Source of the DNA: an uncultured Alphaproteobacteria bacterium
Lineage (GTDB): Bacteria > Pseudomonadota > Alphaproteobacteria > Methylaequorales > Methylaequoraceae
NCBI GenBank assembly: GCA_902547955.1
Contig: CACCPY010000001.1
Coordinates: 62,001 to 126,000, forward strand
Length of the DNA: 64,000 bases
Reading direction: 5' to 3'
Made by a program: the position numbers and the translations under genes. This document shows positions 21,815-31,282 of this stretch, piece after piece; position 1 is the stretch's first letter; each line of letters opens with the position of its first letter. The notes under the pieces are model-generated. The model made no database searches. It had not been told where the DNA came from and saw only the letters and a list, made by a program, of their open reading frames with translations.

Positions 21815-23203
21815 CTATAATTGTTTTTTTGCTCTTAACAATGCCTCTTTAACTCTTACAGATGCAGTACCCCCATAAGATTTTTTTTGATTAATGGAGT
21901 TTATGGGGGATAAAAAAGTATATACGTCTTTAGTTATTTTCGGTTCAATTGATTGCATTAACTTTAGATCAAGTTCATGTAACTTCTTCTTTTGTTTTTC
22001 AGCTAACAAAACTATCTTTCCTGAGATCTCGTGTGATTGTCTGAATGTTTTTCCTATATTTTTCACAATCCAATCCGCAAGATCTGTCGCTGTAGAATAT
22101 CCATCAAAAGAAGACTTCAACATTGCTTTTTTATTAATTTTTACCAGTTTTATAATCTCATTTGCTACCTTTAAAATAATATCAATTGATTCATATGCAT
22201 CGAAAATTGCTTCTTTATCTTCCTGTAGATCCTTACTATATCCTGTTGGAAGTCCTTTAAGAACAATCAAAATGTTTATCATTGAAGAAAATATTCTTCC
22301 TGTTTTAGCTCTTATTAATTCTGCAGAATCGGGATTCTTTTTTTGTGGCATTATGGAAGAACCTGTGCTCAATGAATCTGGAAATTCTAAAAAATCAAAT
22401 GAGCTACTACTCCAAATTATAAAATCTTCAGCAAATCTTGACAAATGCATGCTTAATGTTGAAACAATAAATAAAAAGTCAAGTACAAAATCTCTATCAG
22501 AAACACTATCGATCGAATTTTCTGATGGCTTTTTAAACCCTAGATTTTTTGCTAATGAAAATCTATCGATTTCAAAAAAGTTCGTACCAACTAATGCTCC
22601 GCTTCCCAAAGGACACTCATTAAGATTTTCTTGAAGGTTTCTAATTCTTTTTTTATCTCTTTGCAACATTTCGAATAAAGACAAAAGATAGTGTGCAAAT
22701 AAAACAGGTTGAGCATTCTGAAGGTGTGTAAAACCTGGCATTATCACAGAAAAATTTATCTCTGCTTTTTTTATTATAGCTTTTTGAATATCAATTATAT
22801 TTTTAACCAGAATACCTAGCTTTTCTCTTGTCCACAATTTAAGATCTGTTACGACCTGATCATTTCTAGATTTTCCAGTATGTATTTTTCCGGAGAGACT
22901 TCCTATCTTTTTTTTTAAAGACATTTCTATATTCATATGAATATCTTCAAAATCTTCGGAGAATTTGTATTTACCCATAGTTATTTGCTTACGAATTTCT
23001 TCCAAAGCTTTTTTAATTTTTTTATATTCTTGGTCTGTAATAATTTTTGCTTTTTTAAGTGATTTAGAGTACTCAAGATTTAAATTAATATCCTGGAGAG
23101 CTAATTTATGGTCGAATCCAATAGAATTGTTAATCTTTTGAAGTAAATCAGAAGGGTTATTTTCAAATCTACCACCCCACAACGGATTTATTGACTTTTT
23201 CAT
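21815..23203 (-). CDS. argH: Argininosuccinate lyase
   Basis: Splits argininosuccinate into arginine and fumarate. The 462-residue protein has PLWGGRF at the N-terminus, the HTGKSRNDQV segment, FTHLQNAQPV and the fumarase/aspartase superfamily signature GSSIMPQKKNPD (about 283-294), carrying the catalytic Ser. It heads the minus-strand run to plsC and is divergent from tlpA with 22 bases between the coding regions, so promoters must lie partly inside the genes. Confidence 0.97.
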   Translation of the reverse strand: MKKSINPLWGGRFENNPSDLLQKINNSIGFDHKLALQDINLNLEYSKSLKKAKIITDQEYKKIKKALEEIRKQITMGKYKFSEDFEDIHMNIEMSLKKKIGSLSGKIHTGKSRNDQVVTDLKLWTREKLGILVKNIIDIQKAIIKKAEINFSVIMPGFTHLQNAQPVLFAHYLLSLFEMLQRDKKRIRNLQENLNECPLGSGALVGTNFFEIDRFSLAKNLGFKKPSENSIDSVSDRDFVLDFLFIVSTLSMHLSRFAEDFIIWSSSSFDFLEFPDSLSTGSSIMPQKKNPDSAELIRAKTGRIFSSMINILIVLKGLPTGYSKDLQEDKEAIFDAYESIDIILKVANEIIKLVKINKKAMLKSSFDGYSTATDLADWIVKNIGKTFRQSHEISGKIVLLAEKQKKKLHELDLKLMQSIEPKITKDVYTFLSPINSINQKKSYGGTASVRVKEALLRAKKQL

Positions 23204-23225
23204 TGTTTGTCTCTAAAAATTATAT

Positions 23226-23732
23226 ATGGTTCGTTTAACATTGTTTTTATTTACAATTATTTTTTCAAACTTATCTTATTCCGACGATAACAATCAACTA
23301 CAAATAAATAAACCTCCTGTAAGTATAGAGCCATTTACATTAATAACGGAAAATGGAATCGAAGAGAATTTTTTTAACACAAATGAAAAAGTAATTTTAC
23401 TCAACTTTTGGGCAACTTGGTGTCCACCATGTATTAAAGAAATCCCTGATTTACAAAAATTAAAGAAAGAGTTTGGATCTGGATTAGAAGTTTTCTTTAT
23501 CTCTGTGGATTCGAATTTTGAAAAAGTCGTTCCAAAATTTCTTAAAAAAAATAAATTTTCAAAACTCAAAGTGTTTAATGATCAAAAACTAATTATTTCA
23601 AATAAACTTAAAATTAAAATAATGCCAACAACCATAATTATTAACAAAGAATTTAAAGAAATATACAGAGTCATAGGCTATGTGGACTGGCAAAGCCAAA
23701 AGTATAAATCACTTATTAAAAGTTTATTATAA
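23226..23732 (+). CDS. tlpA: TlpA-family thiol:disulfide oxidoreductase
   Basis: Exported thioredoxin-fold protein, likely reducing disulfides in the periplasm, for example during cytochrome c or oxidase maturation. The 168 residues start with a signal or anchor segment (1-18). The active site is WATWCPPCIKEIP (Cys66 and Cys69 approximately), with the cis-Pro in KIMPTTIII. Divergence from argH is the usual alphaproteobacterial context for tlpA. The 3' end overlaps etfA convergently by 6 bases. Confidence 0.9.
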   Translation: MVRLTLFLFTIIFSNLSYSDDNNQLQINKPPVSIEPFTLITENGIEENFFNTNEKVILLNFWATWCPPCIKEIPDLQKLKKEFGSGLEVFFISVDSNFEKVVPKFLKKNKFSKLKVFNDQKLIISNKLKIKIMPTTIIINKEFKEIYRVIGYVDWQSQKYKSLIKSLL

Positions 23733-24665
23733 TTTTTTTTCAAGCTCAGGTAAAATTTCAAACAAGTCCGCTACTAAACCATAATCTGAAAACTTAAAGA
23801 TTGGTGCTTCTTCATCCTTGTTAATACTTGCAATAAACTTCGAGTCCTTGATACCGGCAATATGCTGAATCGCTCCAGAAATACCTACAGCAACATAAAG
23901 ATCAGGTGCCACAATTTTCCCAGTTTGACCAACTTGCCAATCGTTAGGTACAAAACCAGCATCAACCGCAGCTCTGCTAGCGCCCATAGCCGCGCCAAGT
24001 TTATCTGCTATACCCTCCAATAATTTAAAGTTATCGCCATTTTGCATTCCTCGACCACCAGAAATAATTACTTTGGCAGAGGTAAGTTCAGGTCTATCGG
24101 ATTTTGATTCATCATATGCCACAAAAGATACTGAACTTAAATCAACACCTTCTAAGTTTACATTTTCTACTTCAACATTTGAAGTTAGACCACATGGCTC
24201 AAAACAAGTAGGCCTTACAGTTAAAATTTTAATTTTTTCATTTGATTTAACTTTGGCAATAGCATTACCGGCGTAAATAGGTCTTTCAAAGGTATCACTA
24301 TCACAAACTTTTATTATGTCAGAAATTTGTTGAATATCTAGTTTTGTGGCTATCTTTGGTGATAGATTTTTTCCAAAGGTACTAGACGGAGTCAGAACGT
24401 GAGTATATTCATCTTTAGTTTTCAAGAATGCCAATATGTGTGTAGATAAATTTTCCGCAATAGGATTATTTAACCCGTCTTTATCAATGACATAAATTTT
24501 TTTTAAACCATTTGCCTTTTTAATTTCATCCACCGCTTCTTTAAGTTGGTTACCCACAATCAATGCGTCGACGGAGTCACAAATTTGAGATGCTGCTGTA
24601 ATTGTTGAAAAAGTTGAAGTTTTTATAGATTTATTGTTATGTTCGACTATAACTAAAGATTTCAT
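23727..24665 (-). CDS. etfA: Electron transfer flavoprotein subunit alpha
   Basis: FAD-binding subunit of ETF, which takes electrons from acyl-CoA dehydrogenases and passes them to ETF-quinone oxidoreductase. The 312-residue protein has the C-terminal FAD domain signature (GRGMQNGDNFKLL, GASRAAVDAGFVPNDWQVGQ, YVAVGISGAIQHIAG). It overlaps etfB by 4 bases. In this cluster the natural donor is methylsuccinyl-CoA dehydrogenase, encoded three genes upstream of etfB. ETF-quinone oxidoreductase is not in the window. Confidence 0.96.
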   Translation of the reverse strand: MKSLVIVEHNNKSIKTSTFSTITAASQICDSVDALIVGNQLKEAVDEIKKANGLKKIYVIDKDGLNNPIAENLSTHILAFLKTKDEYTHVLTPSSTFGKNLSPKIATKLDIQQISDIIKVCDSDTFERPIYAGNAIAKVKSNEKIKILTVRPTCFEPCGLTSNVEVENVNLEGVDLSSVSFVAYDESKSDRPELTSAKVIISGGRGMQNGDNFKLLEGIADKLGAAMGASRAAVDAGFVPNDWQVGQTGKIVAPDLYVAVGISGAIQHIAGIKDSKFIASINKDEEAPIFKFSDYGLVADLFEILPELEKKL

Positions 24666-25417
24666 ATTACGTTTGCCTCATTTTTAAGTTTATCAATAAG
24701 AGAATCAACATCATTAACAATTACTCCCGGCTTTCTCTCAGGAGGCTCACTAACTTCAATTGTCTCCACTCTTCTTTTTATATCGATATTTAAATCATTA
24801 ATATCAAGAATATCAATTTTTTTTTGCTTTGCCTTCATGATATTTGGCAAAGAAGCATATCTTGGTTCGTTTAACCTTAAATCAGTTGTTATCACGCAGG
24901 GTATGGAAATTTTAATTGTCTCAAGACCACCGTCAACCTCTCTAGTAACATTAATAGTTTTGTCATCATTTACTTCAACTTTTGATGCAAATGTGGCTTG
25001 ATGACAGTCGAGCAAGCTTGACAAAATCTGACCCGTTTGATTACAATCATCATCTATCGCCTGTTTTCCTAGAATAACCATATCAGGGGACTCTTTATCA
25101 AATATATACTTTATGATTTTGCCTACGTTCAGAGGATCTATTTCTTGACCGTTTGTTTTAACAAGAACACCTCTATCTCCACCCATGGCTAACCCTGTCC
25201 TAATTGTTTCTTGTGAAGTTTCAGCACCAATTGAAAGAACAATAATCTCATCAATTACTCCCTTTTCTTTTAATTTTACTGCTTCCTCAACAGCGATCTC
25301 ATCAAAAGGGTTCATGGACATTTTTACATTCTCAGTTTCAACTCCAGATTTATCAGTTTTTACTCTTATCTTGACGTTATAATCAATAACTCTTTTAACA
25401 CAAACTAACGCTTTCAT
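24662..25417 (-). CDS. etfB: Electron transfer flavoprotein subunit beta
   Basis: AMP-binding subunit of ETF, contacting the acyl-CoA dehydrogenase. The 251 residues show the EtfB pattern MKALVCVKRVIDYNVKIRV, MNPFDEIAVEEAVKLKE, GKQAIDDDCNQTGQ and the recognition-loop region LPNIMKAKQKKI. It sits 15 bases after the cobalamin adenosyltransferase gene and overlaps etfA by 4 bases. Confidence 0.96.
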   Translation of the reverse strand: MKALVCVKRVIDYNVKIRVKTDKSGVETENVKMSMNPFDEIAVEEAVKLKEKGVIDEIIVLSIGAETSQETIRTGLAMGGDRGVLVKTNGQEIDPLNVGKIIKYIFDKESPDMVILGKQAIDDDCNQTGQILSSLLDCHQATFASKVEVNDDKTINVTREVDGGLETIKISIPCVITTDLRLNEPRYASLPNIMKAKQKKIDILDINDLNIDIKRRVETIEVSEPPERKPGVIVNDVDSLIDKLKNEANVI

Positions 25418-25432
25418 TTTTAATTCCTTAAA

Positions 25433-25978
25433 TTATTTTTTGTTTGGAACCCAGAGTATATCACCATCTTTAATATTCTCAATCCTTGCTAAAACAAAAA
25501 GAAAATCGGATAACCTGTTGATATATTTAATTATTTCAGGATCTATTTTTTCTTTTGAATTTAATTTTACTAGTGTTCTTTCACACCTTCGGGTAACAGT
25601 TCTAGCAAGATGTAAAAAAGAAGAACTTTTAGTTCCCCCTGGTAAAATAAATGATGTTAAAGAAGAAAGTTTTGAATTCATTTTATCTATCTCTTCCTCT
25701 AAATTTATTACTCCTTTTGAGATTGATTCATATTTCTCTTTTTTTTGAGGCATACACAAATCAGCCCCAATATCGAACAGTTCGTTTTGTATCTTCTTAA
25801 GATTTTTTTTTTGCTGATTTGAGCAAAAACAAATTGCTACACCAATTGTTGCGTTTATCTCGTCTACTTCGCCATAACATTCGACTCTTAGCGAATCTTT
25901 TTTAACCCTGTCACCGTTACCCAAACTAGTTGTACCGGTATCCCCACCCCTAGTATAGATTTTATCAAGCTTGATCAA
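25433..25978 (-). CDS. Cob(I)alamin adenosyltransferase, PduO type
   Basis: Transfers adenosyl from ATP to cob(I)alamin, making coenzyme B12. The 181-residue protein has the ATP-binding N-terminus TRGGDTGTTSLGNGDRV, the CYGEVDEINATIG helix and the RTVTRRCERTLV motif, all typical of PduO/MMAB-type enzymes. Its place in the ethylmalonyl-CoA cluster matches the cofactor need of the mutase at 29252-31234. Whether the cell makes or imports the corrinoid cannot be told from this window. Confidence 0.93.
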   Translation of the reverse strand: MIKLDKIYTRGGDTGTTSLGNGDRVKKDSLRVECYGEVDEINATIGVAICFCSNQQKKNLKKIQNELFDIGADLCMPQKKEKYESISKGVINLEEEIDKMNSKLSSLTSFILPGGTKSSSFLHLARTVTRRCERTLVKLNSKEKIDPEIIKYINRLSDFLFVLARIENIKDGDILWVPNKK

Positions 25979-25992
25979 GGTTATTTCGAAAA

Positions 25993-26187
25993 TTAAGTTT
26001 TATAGTAGAGGGCAATAGTTAAAATTAGTAAACTTACAAACTGTATTGCAACCCTATATCTCATAAACAAGTTGATTTTATTGTCTTTATCATCACCAGA
26101 CCTTGCTGAATGAAAAAGACCCAGCATAAGGATAATGAACGTCGTAATTAAACAAATTACGATCAAGGAATTTAACAACAAATCCAT
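25993..26187 (-). CDS. Twin-transmembrane (HIG1-like) small protein
   Basis: 64-residue membrane protein with two predicted helices (about 4-24 and 44-62). They are joined by a polar loop with SARSGDDKDNK and the MRYRVAIQF segment. Small twin-TM proteins of this pattern sit beside the cobalamin adenosyltransferase and etf genes in many alphaproteobacteria; their function is unknown to me. The start codon follows the mcd stop directly (1-base spacing), so it is in the operon. Confidence 0.75.
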   Translation of the reverse strand: MDLLLNSLIVICLITTFIILMLGLFHSARSGDDKDNKINLFMRYRVAIQFVSLLILTIALYYKT

Positions 26188-27873
26188 TTATTTACCTAAA
26201 AGACCTTTTATAACAATTTGAGCCTGAATCTCAGCAGCACCTTCAAATATATTCAATATTCTGGAGTCACAAAGAACCCTGCTTACTGGATACTCGAGAG
26301 CATAACCGTTGCCACCATGAATTTGTAGAGCACTATCTGCACTACTCCACGCAACCCTCGCTGCGAGAAGTTTTGCCATGCCAGCTTCAATATCGCATCT
26401 TATATCATTATCTTTTTCTCGAGCAGAAAATAAGGTTATCTGTCTTGCTACAGTGGTTTCCATTACCATCCAAGCTAACTTATTATAGATTCTAGAGAAT
26501 TTGATAATAGACTTTCCAAACTGACTTCTGTCTTTCGCGTACTGCAAACCAAGTTCAAGTGCGTTTTGAGAAACGCCAACAGCTCGAGCCGCTGTTTGAA
26601 TTCTAGCAGATTCAAATGTTTCCATTAGCTGTTTAAAACCTTTGCCCTCTTCTTCACCTAAAAGGTTTTTTTTGCTAACCTTGATGGAATCTAAAGCTAT
26701 TTCGTATTCTTTCATACCTCTGTAACCTAAAACTTCAATCTCGCTTCCAGACATGCCTTCCATCGGGAATGGGTTTTCACAGTTACCCCTCGGTTTATCA
26801 ACAAGGAACATACTAAGACCTCTATATCCTTTTTGATTAGAATCGGTCCTAGCTAAAACTGTCATTAAATCTGACCTAGCCCCATGTGTTATCCATGTTT
26901 TATTTCCATTGATAATGTAACTATCTCCATCAAGTTGCGCCCTGGTGGACAAATTTCCCAAATCAGAGCCAGTGTTTGGCTCAGTAAAAACAGCAGTTGT
27001 TAAAATATTTCCAGAGGCAATCTCTGGTAAGTATTTATTTTTTTGTTCTTCAGTACCGCCTAAACGAATTAGTTCGCCAGCGATTTCAGCTCTCGTTCCA
27101 AGAGAGCCGGCAGCTAAAAAACCTCTAGAAAGCTCTTCTGTTACGACACACATTGCAACTTTACCCATGCCTAAGCCGCCGTAATTTTCAGGTATAGCAA
27201 TGCTAAAAACTCCTAATTCAGACATTTTTTTTAAAACTTCGTCGGGGATTAGGTCATCTTTTAAATGCCATTCATTGGCATTGGGAACAATTTCTTCATC
27301 AGTAAATTTTTTAAATTGATCTTGAATCATCTCTAGGGTTTCGTCATTCAAACCTAAATTGGGAAAAAAACCATTTTCTAGTGATTCTACTATCTCTAAC
27401 TTAACTGTTTCAGATAAACCTAGCTTAACTAGTTTTGCGACATCTGGCGAATCGCAGAAGCTAAAGCTTTGATTCGAAATACCCAGATTTTCCGGCCTTA
27501 TTATTTCTGTCTGACTCATCATAATACCACTTCTCATCTGACATAGATATTCCGCGAAAGAGAATATTAAAATCCCGGACTCTAACTTGGTGGATTTATC
27601 AAGTTTTTTGAGAGTTTTAAACCAATTGAGGGTTTCTCGTAAGGCGATTCTGTAAGTTTCGAACCAAGCGTATCCATGACCTTCATGTTGATGTTTTTCA
27701 AGTAACTGGTTGCTTACTTTTCCCTCTGAGGAAACCTTTTCTTTAAGAAAAGACTTAGCCTCAGCGGATACTGATTCAAGTGAATTTAAGATATTTTCAA
27801 ATAGATCCAAATTAGTGTTAACAAAATTATGTGTTTCAACAATTTGATCTGATTTATTAAGAGAACTGTCCAT
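26188..27873 (-). CDS. mcd: (2S)-Methylsuccinyl-CoA dehydrogenase
   Basis: Acyl-CoA dehydrogenase that oxidises methylsuccinyl-CoA to mesaconyl-CoA in the ethylmalonyl-CoA pathway and hands electrons to ETF. The 561 residues are longer than ordinary ACADs (~380-400) because of an N-terminal extension of about 170 residues, a hallmark of Mcd. The ACAD core has AIPENYGGLGMGKVAMCVVTEE (in two parts), TEPNTGSDLG, TWITHGARSD and the C-terminal QIHGGNGYALEYPVSR and IFEGAAEIQ. ccr lies upstream and etfBA downstream. The substrate is inferred from length and cluster. Confidence 0.9.
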   Translation of the reverse strand: MDSSLNKSDQIVETHNFVNTNLDLFENILNSLESVSAEAKSFLKEKVSSEGKVSNQLLEKHQHEGHGYAWFETYRIALRETLNWFKTLKKLDKSTKLESGILIFSFAEYLCQMRSGIMMSQTEIIRPENLGISNQSFSFCDSPDVAKLVKLGLSETVKLEIVESLENGFFPNLGLNDETLEMIQDQFKKFTDEEIVPNANEWHLKDDLIPDEVLKKMSELGVFSIAIPENYGGLGMGKVAMCVVTEELSRGFLAAGSLGTRAEIAGELIRLGGTEEQKNKYLPEIASGNILTTAVFTEPNTGSDLGNLSTRAQLDGDSYIINGNKTWITHGARSDLMTVLARTDSNQKGYRGLSMFLVDKPRGNCENPFPMEGMSGSEIEVLGYRGMKEYEIALDSIKVSKKNLLGEEEGKGFKQLMETFESARIQTAARAVGVSQNALELGLQYAKDRSQFGKSIIKFSRIYNKLAWMVMETTVARQITLFSAREKDNDIRCDIEAGMAKLLAARVAWSSADSALQIHGGNGYALEYPVSRVLCDSRILNIFEGAAEIQAQIVIKGLLGK

Positions 27874-27916
27874 AAAGTGTTAATTTAGTGGTTTTAGTAT
27901 AATTTTCAAGCTAATT

Positions 27917-29149
27917 TTAATTTAAATCATTTAACGTTTTCATACCAGTTTTTTTCGCTTGAACTAATGCAGCCATATTTCCTGGCAAATGTTTGTTGTT
28001 CATCATTTTTGTGTGAGCAGCAGGAATTTCATTCCATTTAAAACATTCTGACATAAGCGGGTTAATAAGCTTTTGAATCATCATTTCATTAGCTTGATTT
28101 GCCTGATAAAGATTAGCAAAGTGGCTGCCTTGAATCCTTTTTTGTCTCATCCAAATATATCTTGCATCCATTGTCAAATTGTAACCAGAAGTGCCAGCAC
28201 AAATAACAACCATTCCTCCTGTTTTCACTAAATAAGTAGACACTGGAAATGTAGATTCACCTGGATGCTCAAACACAATATCTACATCTTTTTTTCCAGT
28301 GATATCCCAAATATCTTTTCCTAAAACTCTACATTTTTTTATAAATGCTGAATAACCATCTTGGTCTTGTACATCGGGCAACTGACCAAAACATTCATAT
28401 TTCTTTCTATTTAAAACTCCAACAGCCCCTAAATCCCTAACAAATGGAATTTTATCATCATCAGAAACAATACCTATGGCATTAGCTCCCACAGCTTTAC
28501 AAATTTGTACAGCCATACTTCCAATACCTCCAGATGCTCCCCAAACAAGAATATTCATCCCTGGTTTTAGTGCGTGAGGTGGATGGCCAAATAGCATCCT
28601 GTAAGATGTTGCCAAGGTTAAGGTGTAGCATCCACTTTCTTCCCAAGATAAATGCTCAGGCTTTTTAAGTAACTGTCTAGACTGAACTGTTGTAAATTGA
28701 GCAAAAGAGCCATCATTAGTTTCATAACCCCATATTCTTTGAGACTTTGAATACATGGGTTCTCCACCGTTACATTCCTCGTCGTCTCCTGCATCTCTGT
28801 TACAATGAATAATTACCTCATCCCCTACTTTCCATCTTTTTACATTATCTCCCACTGCCCAAACAATTCCAGATGCATCTGAACCACCAATGTGATACCC
28901 CGTATCTTTACCTATCACTGAAATAGGTATTCCCTGCGATGCCCAAACATTGTTGTAATTAATTCCAACGGCCATAACCATTACCAAAACCTCATCTTGA
29001 CCGGGTTTTTGGACAGGCATCTTTTCTATCTGCATTGCCTTTTCTGGCACCCCTAGTCTTTGCTCTCTTATCACCCATGCATACATCTCGTCAGGAACCA
29101 CGCCTATCTCTGGTATTTCTCCAATTTCATAAATTTTCTTATTCGTCAT
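27917..29149 (-). CDS. ccr: Crotonyl-CoA carboxylase/reductase
   Basis: Key enzyme of the ethylmalonyl-CoA pathway: NADPH-driven reductive carboxylation of crotonyl-CoA to ethylmalonyl-CoA. The 410-residue MDR-family protein is longer than typical quinone reductases. It has the Ccr features VPDEMYAWVIREQRLGVP, HIGGSDASGIVWAVGD, the NADPH motif VWGASGGIGSMAVQ and FEHPGESTFPVS. A clear GAGGAAAG ribosome binding site and a promoter-like pair precede it. It is first in the ccr-mcd-twinTM-adenosyltransferase-etfBA run. Confidence 0.95.
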   Translation of the reverse strand: MTNKKIYEIGEIPEIGVVPDEMYAWVIREQRLGVPEKAMQIEKMPVQKPGQDEVLVMVMAVGINYNNVWASQGIPISVIGKDTGYHIGGSDASGIVWAVGDNVKRWKVGDEVIIHCNRDAGDDEECNGGEPMYSKSQRIWGYETNDGSFAQFTTVQSRQLLKKPEHLSWEESGCYTLTLATSYRMLFGHPPHALKPGMNILVWGASGGIGSMAVQICKAVGANAIGIVSDDDKIPFVRDLGAVGVLNRKKYECFGQLPDVQDQDGYSAFIKKCRVLGKDIWDITGKKDVDIVFEHPGESTFPVSTYLVKTGGMVVICAGTSGYNLTMDARYIWMRQKRIQGSHFANLYQANQANEMMIQKLINPLMSECFKWNEIPAAHTKMMNNKHLPGNMAALVQAKKTGMKTLNDLN

Positions 29150-29178
29150 AACTCTTTCCTCTAAAAAATTTTTGATTA

Positions 29179-29208
29179 CTTATAACACTAATTTAAAAAA
29201 ATACACAA
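29179..29208 (-). promoter_or_regulatory. Predicted ccr promoter
   Basis: Minus-strand TTGTGT (29203-29208) and TATAAG (29179-29184), 18 bases apart, sit about 30 bases before the ccr start and before its strong GAGGAAAG ribosome binding site. The intergenic gap of 102 bases also has to serve the divergent mutase gene. Confidence 0.4.
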
Positions 29209-29251
29209 AATTTCTTGTTCATAACTTAAATTAATATTATTTTGGATTCTC

Positions 29252-31234
29252 ATGATTAATGATAAACAAAAACCTTGGCTAATAAGAACGTACGCAGGAC
29301 ATTCCTCTGCAGAAGCTTCTAATAACCTATATAAAAAAAATCTAAAAAAAGGTCAAACTGGTCTCTCTGTTGCATTTGACCTTCCTACTCAAACTGGATA
29401 CGACTCAGATCATATTCTTGCAAAGGGTGAGGTTGGTAAAGTAGGAGTCCCAATAAGTCATATTGGAGACATGGAACGATTATTCAAAAACATACCTCTT
29501 GAAAAAATGAATACATCAATGACAATAAATGCACCTGCTGCATGGCTTCTTGCTTTGTATATTGCGACTGCGGAAAAACAAGGGGTAGATAAAAAAAAAC
29601 TATCCGGCACAACTCAGAATGATATTACCAAAGAATATTTATCAAGAGGGACTTATATTTTCCCTCCTAGACCGAGCTTAAAACTTTCAACTGATATAAT
29701 ACATTATACAACAATGGAAGTACCAAAATGGAATCCGATCAATATTTGCTCTTATCATTTACAAGAGGCAGGGGCTACACCTGAACAGGAACTTTCATTT
29801 GCTTTGGCAACTGCAATAGGGATTATTGAAACTTTATCGGAAGATTCATCGATTAATGTTACACTTTTTGAAAAAATTGTAGGGAGAATAAGTTTCTTTG
29901 TTAATTCCGGTATGAAGTTTATAACGGAGACAGCAAAAATGATTGCTTTCACTGAATTATGGAACGAAATTTGTAAAAAAAGATTTAAAGTACAAGATGA
30001 AAAATTCAGAAGGTTTAGGTATGGAATGCAAGTAAATTCACTTGGTTTAACAGAGTTACAACCAGAGAACAATGTTTATAGAATACTCATTCAAATGTTA
30101 CCAGTTGTCATTGCTAAAAACTCTAGAGCAAGAGCTGTTCAACTTCCTGCTTGGAATGAGGCTCTAGGTCTTCCACGGCCATGGGATCAACAGTGGAGCC
30201 TAAGGCTCCAGCAAATCATGGCTTATGAGACCGATCTATTAGAGTTTGATGATGTTTTTGAGGGTTCAAAGGTTTTGAAGAATAAAGTAAAAACTTTAAA
30301 GGAATCATTTTACAAACAAATTAAAGAAATTGATAAGTTAGGTGGATTAGTTGAAGCGATAGAAAATGGGTACATGAAAAGCAAACTAGTGGAATCACAG
30401 ACAGTTAGACAAAAATCAATAGAGAGTGGTGAACAACAAGTAATTGGCGTGAATTGTTACACCGAGGGAGAGGAGTCACCGTTAACAAATGTTAATGATG
30501 GTGGATTTATGAAAGTAGATGCAAAAGCTGAAAAAAAGCAAATTGAAAATATTAGAAAATTCAAGTCCAAACGAAATAAAAAAATACTTGAATCTCTTCT
30601 CAAGGATTTAAAGACAACGGCTGCAGAAGGAAGAAATGTAATGGATATTTCTGTAAAATGTGCACACGCAGGTGTAACTACTGGCGAATGGTCTAACGTA
30701 ATGAGGGAAGTTTATGGAGAGTACAGAGCCCCAACAGGAATAGTTTCCTCAAACGTACTAAAACAAAATACCCAACAATCAGAAATAAGACTTCTTCAGA
30801 AAGAGGTAAATTTATTGGCAAAAAAAATTAAAAGAAGGCCAAAAATGTTAGTTGGAAAACCTGGTCTTGATGGCCACTCAAACGGTGCTGAACAAATAGC
30901 TGTTAGGGCGAGAGACATCGGCTTGGAGGTAGTATATGATGGTATCAGATCCACACCAGAACAACTTGTTGTAGCCGCAATTGAAGAGGGTGTTCATATA
31001 ATTGGATTATCAATTCTATCTGGTTCACATGTTCATCTAGTAAAAACGATTGTTCAATTACTGAAAAAAAATAATCTATCAAAAATACCTGTTATCGTGG
31101 GGGGAATCATTCCTCCAGTTGATGAAAAAAAACTGATTTCTATTGGAGTTAAGGCAGTCTTTACACCAAAGGATTTCAAAATTGAGGACATTATGAAAAA
31201 TTTAGTATCCATAATTAGAAAATCTTATGGCTAA
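29252..31234 (+). CDS. ecm: Ethylmalonyl-CoA mutase, adenosylcobalamin-dependent
   Basis: Rearranges ethylmalonyl-CoA to methylsuccinyl-CoA, between Ccr and Mcd. The 660-residue protein has the mutase TIM barrel (residues ~1-515; IRTYAGHSSAEASNNLYKK, DLPTQTGYDSDH) and a C-terminal B12 domain (about 528-655) with the DxHxxG motif at Asp540, His542, Gly545. Single-chain Ecm/MeaA enzymes have this size, smaller than methylmalonyl-CoA mutase (~710). Divergence from ccr confirms the pathway. Ethylmalonyl versus methylmalonyl substrate is inferred from context. Confidence 0.93.
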   Translation: MINDKQKPWLIRTYAGHSSAEASNNLYKKNLKKGQTGLSVAFDLPTQTGYDSDHILAKGEVGKVGVPISHIGDMERLFKNIPLEKMNTSMTINAPAAWLLALYIATAEKQGVDKKKLSGTTQNDITKEYLSRGTYIFPPRPSLKLSTDIIHYTTMEVPKWNPINICSYHLQEAGATPEQELSFALATAIGIIETLSEDSSINVTLFEKIVGRISFFVNSGMKFITETAKMIAFTELWNEICKKRFKVQDEKFRRFRYGMQVNSLGLTELQPENNVYRILIQMLPVVIAKNSRARAVQLPAWNEALGLPRPWDQQWSLRLQQIMAYETDLLEFDDVFEGSKVLKNKVKTLKESFYKQIKEIDKLGGLVEAIENGYMKSKLVESQTVRQKSIESGEQQVIGVNCYTEGEESPLTNVNDGGFMKVDAKAEKKQIENIRKFKSKRNKKILESLLKDLKTTAAEGRNVMDISVKCAHAGVTTGEWSNVMREVYGEYRAPTGIVSSNVLKQNTQQSEIRLLQKEVNLLAKKIKRRPKMLVGKPGLDGHSNGAEQIAVRARDIGLEVVYDGIRSTPEQLVVAAIEEGVHIIGLSILSGSHVHLVKTIVQLLKKNNLSKIPVIVGGIIPPVDEKKLISIGVKAVFTPKDFKIEDIMKNLVSIIRKSYG

Positions 31235-31282
31235 AAAAAAACTCTAGATTTAGTTATTGAGCTTACAAAAGAATTATACAAC

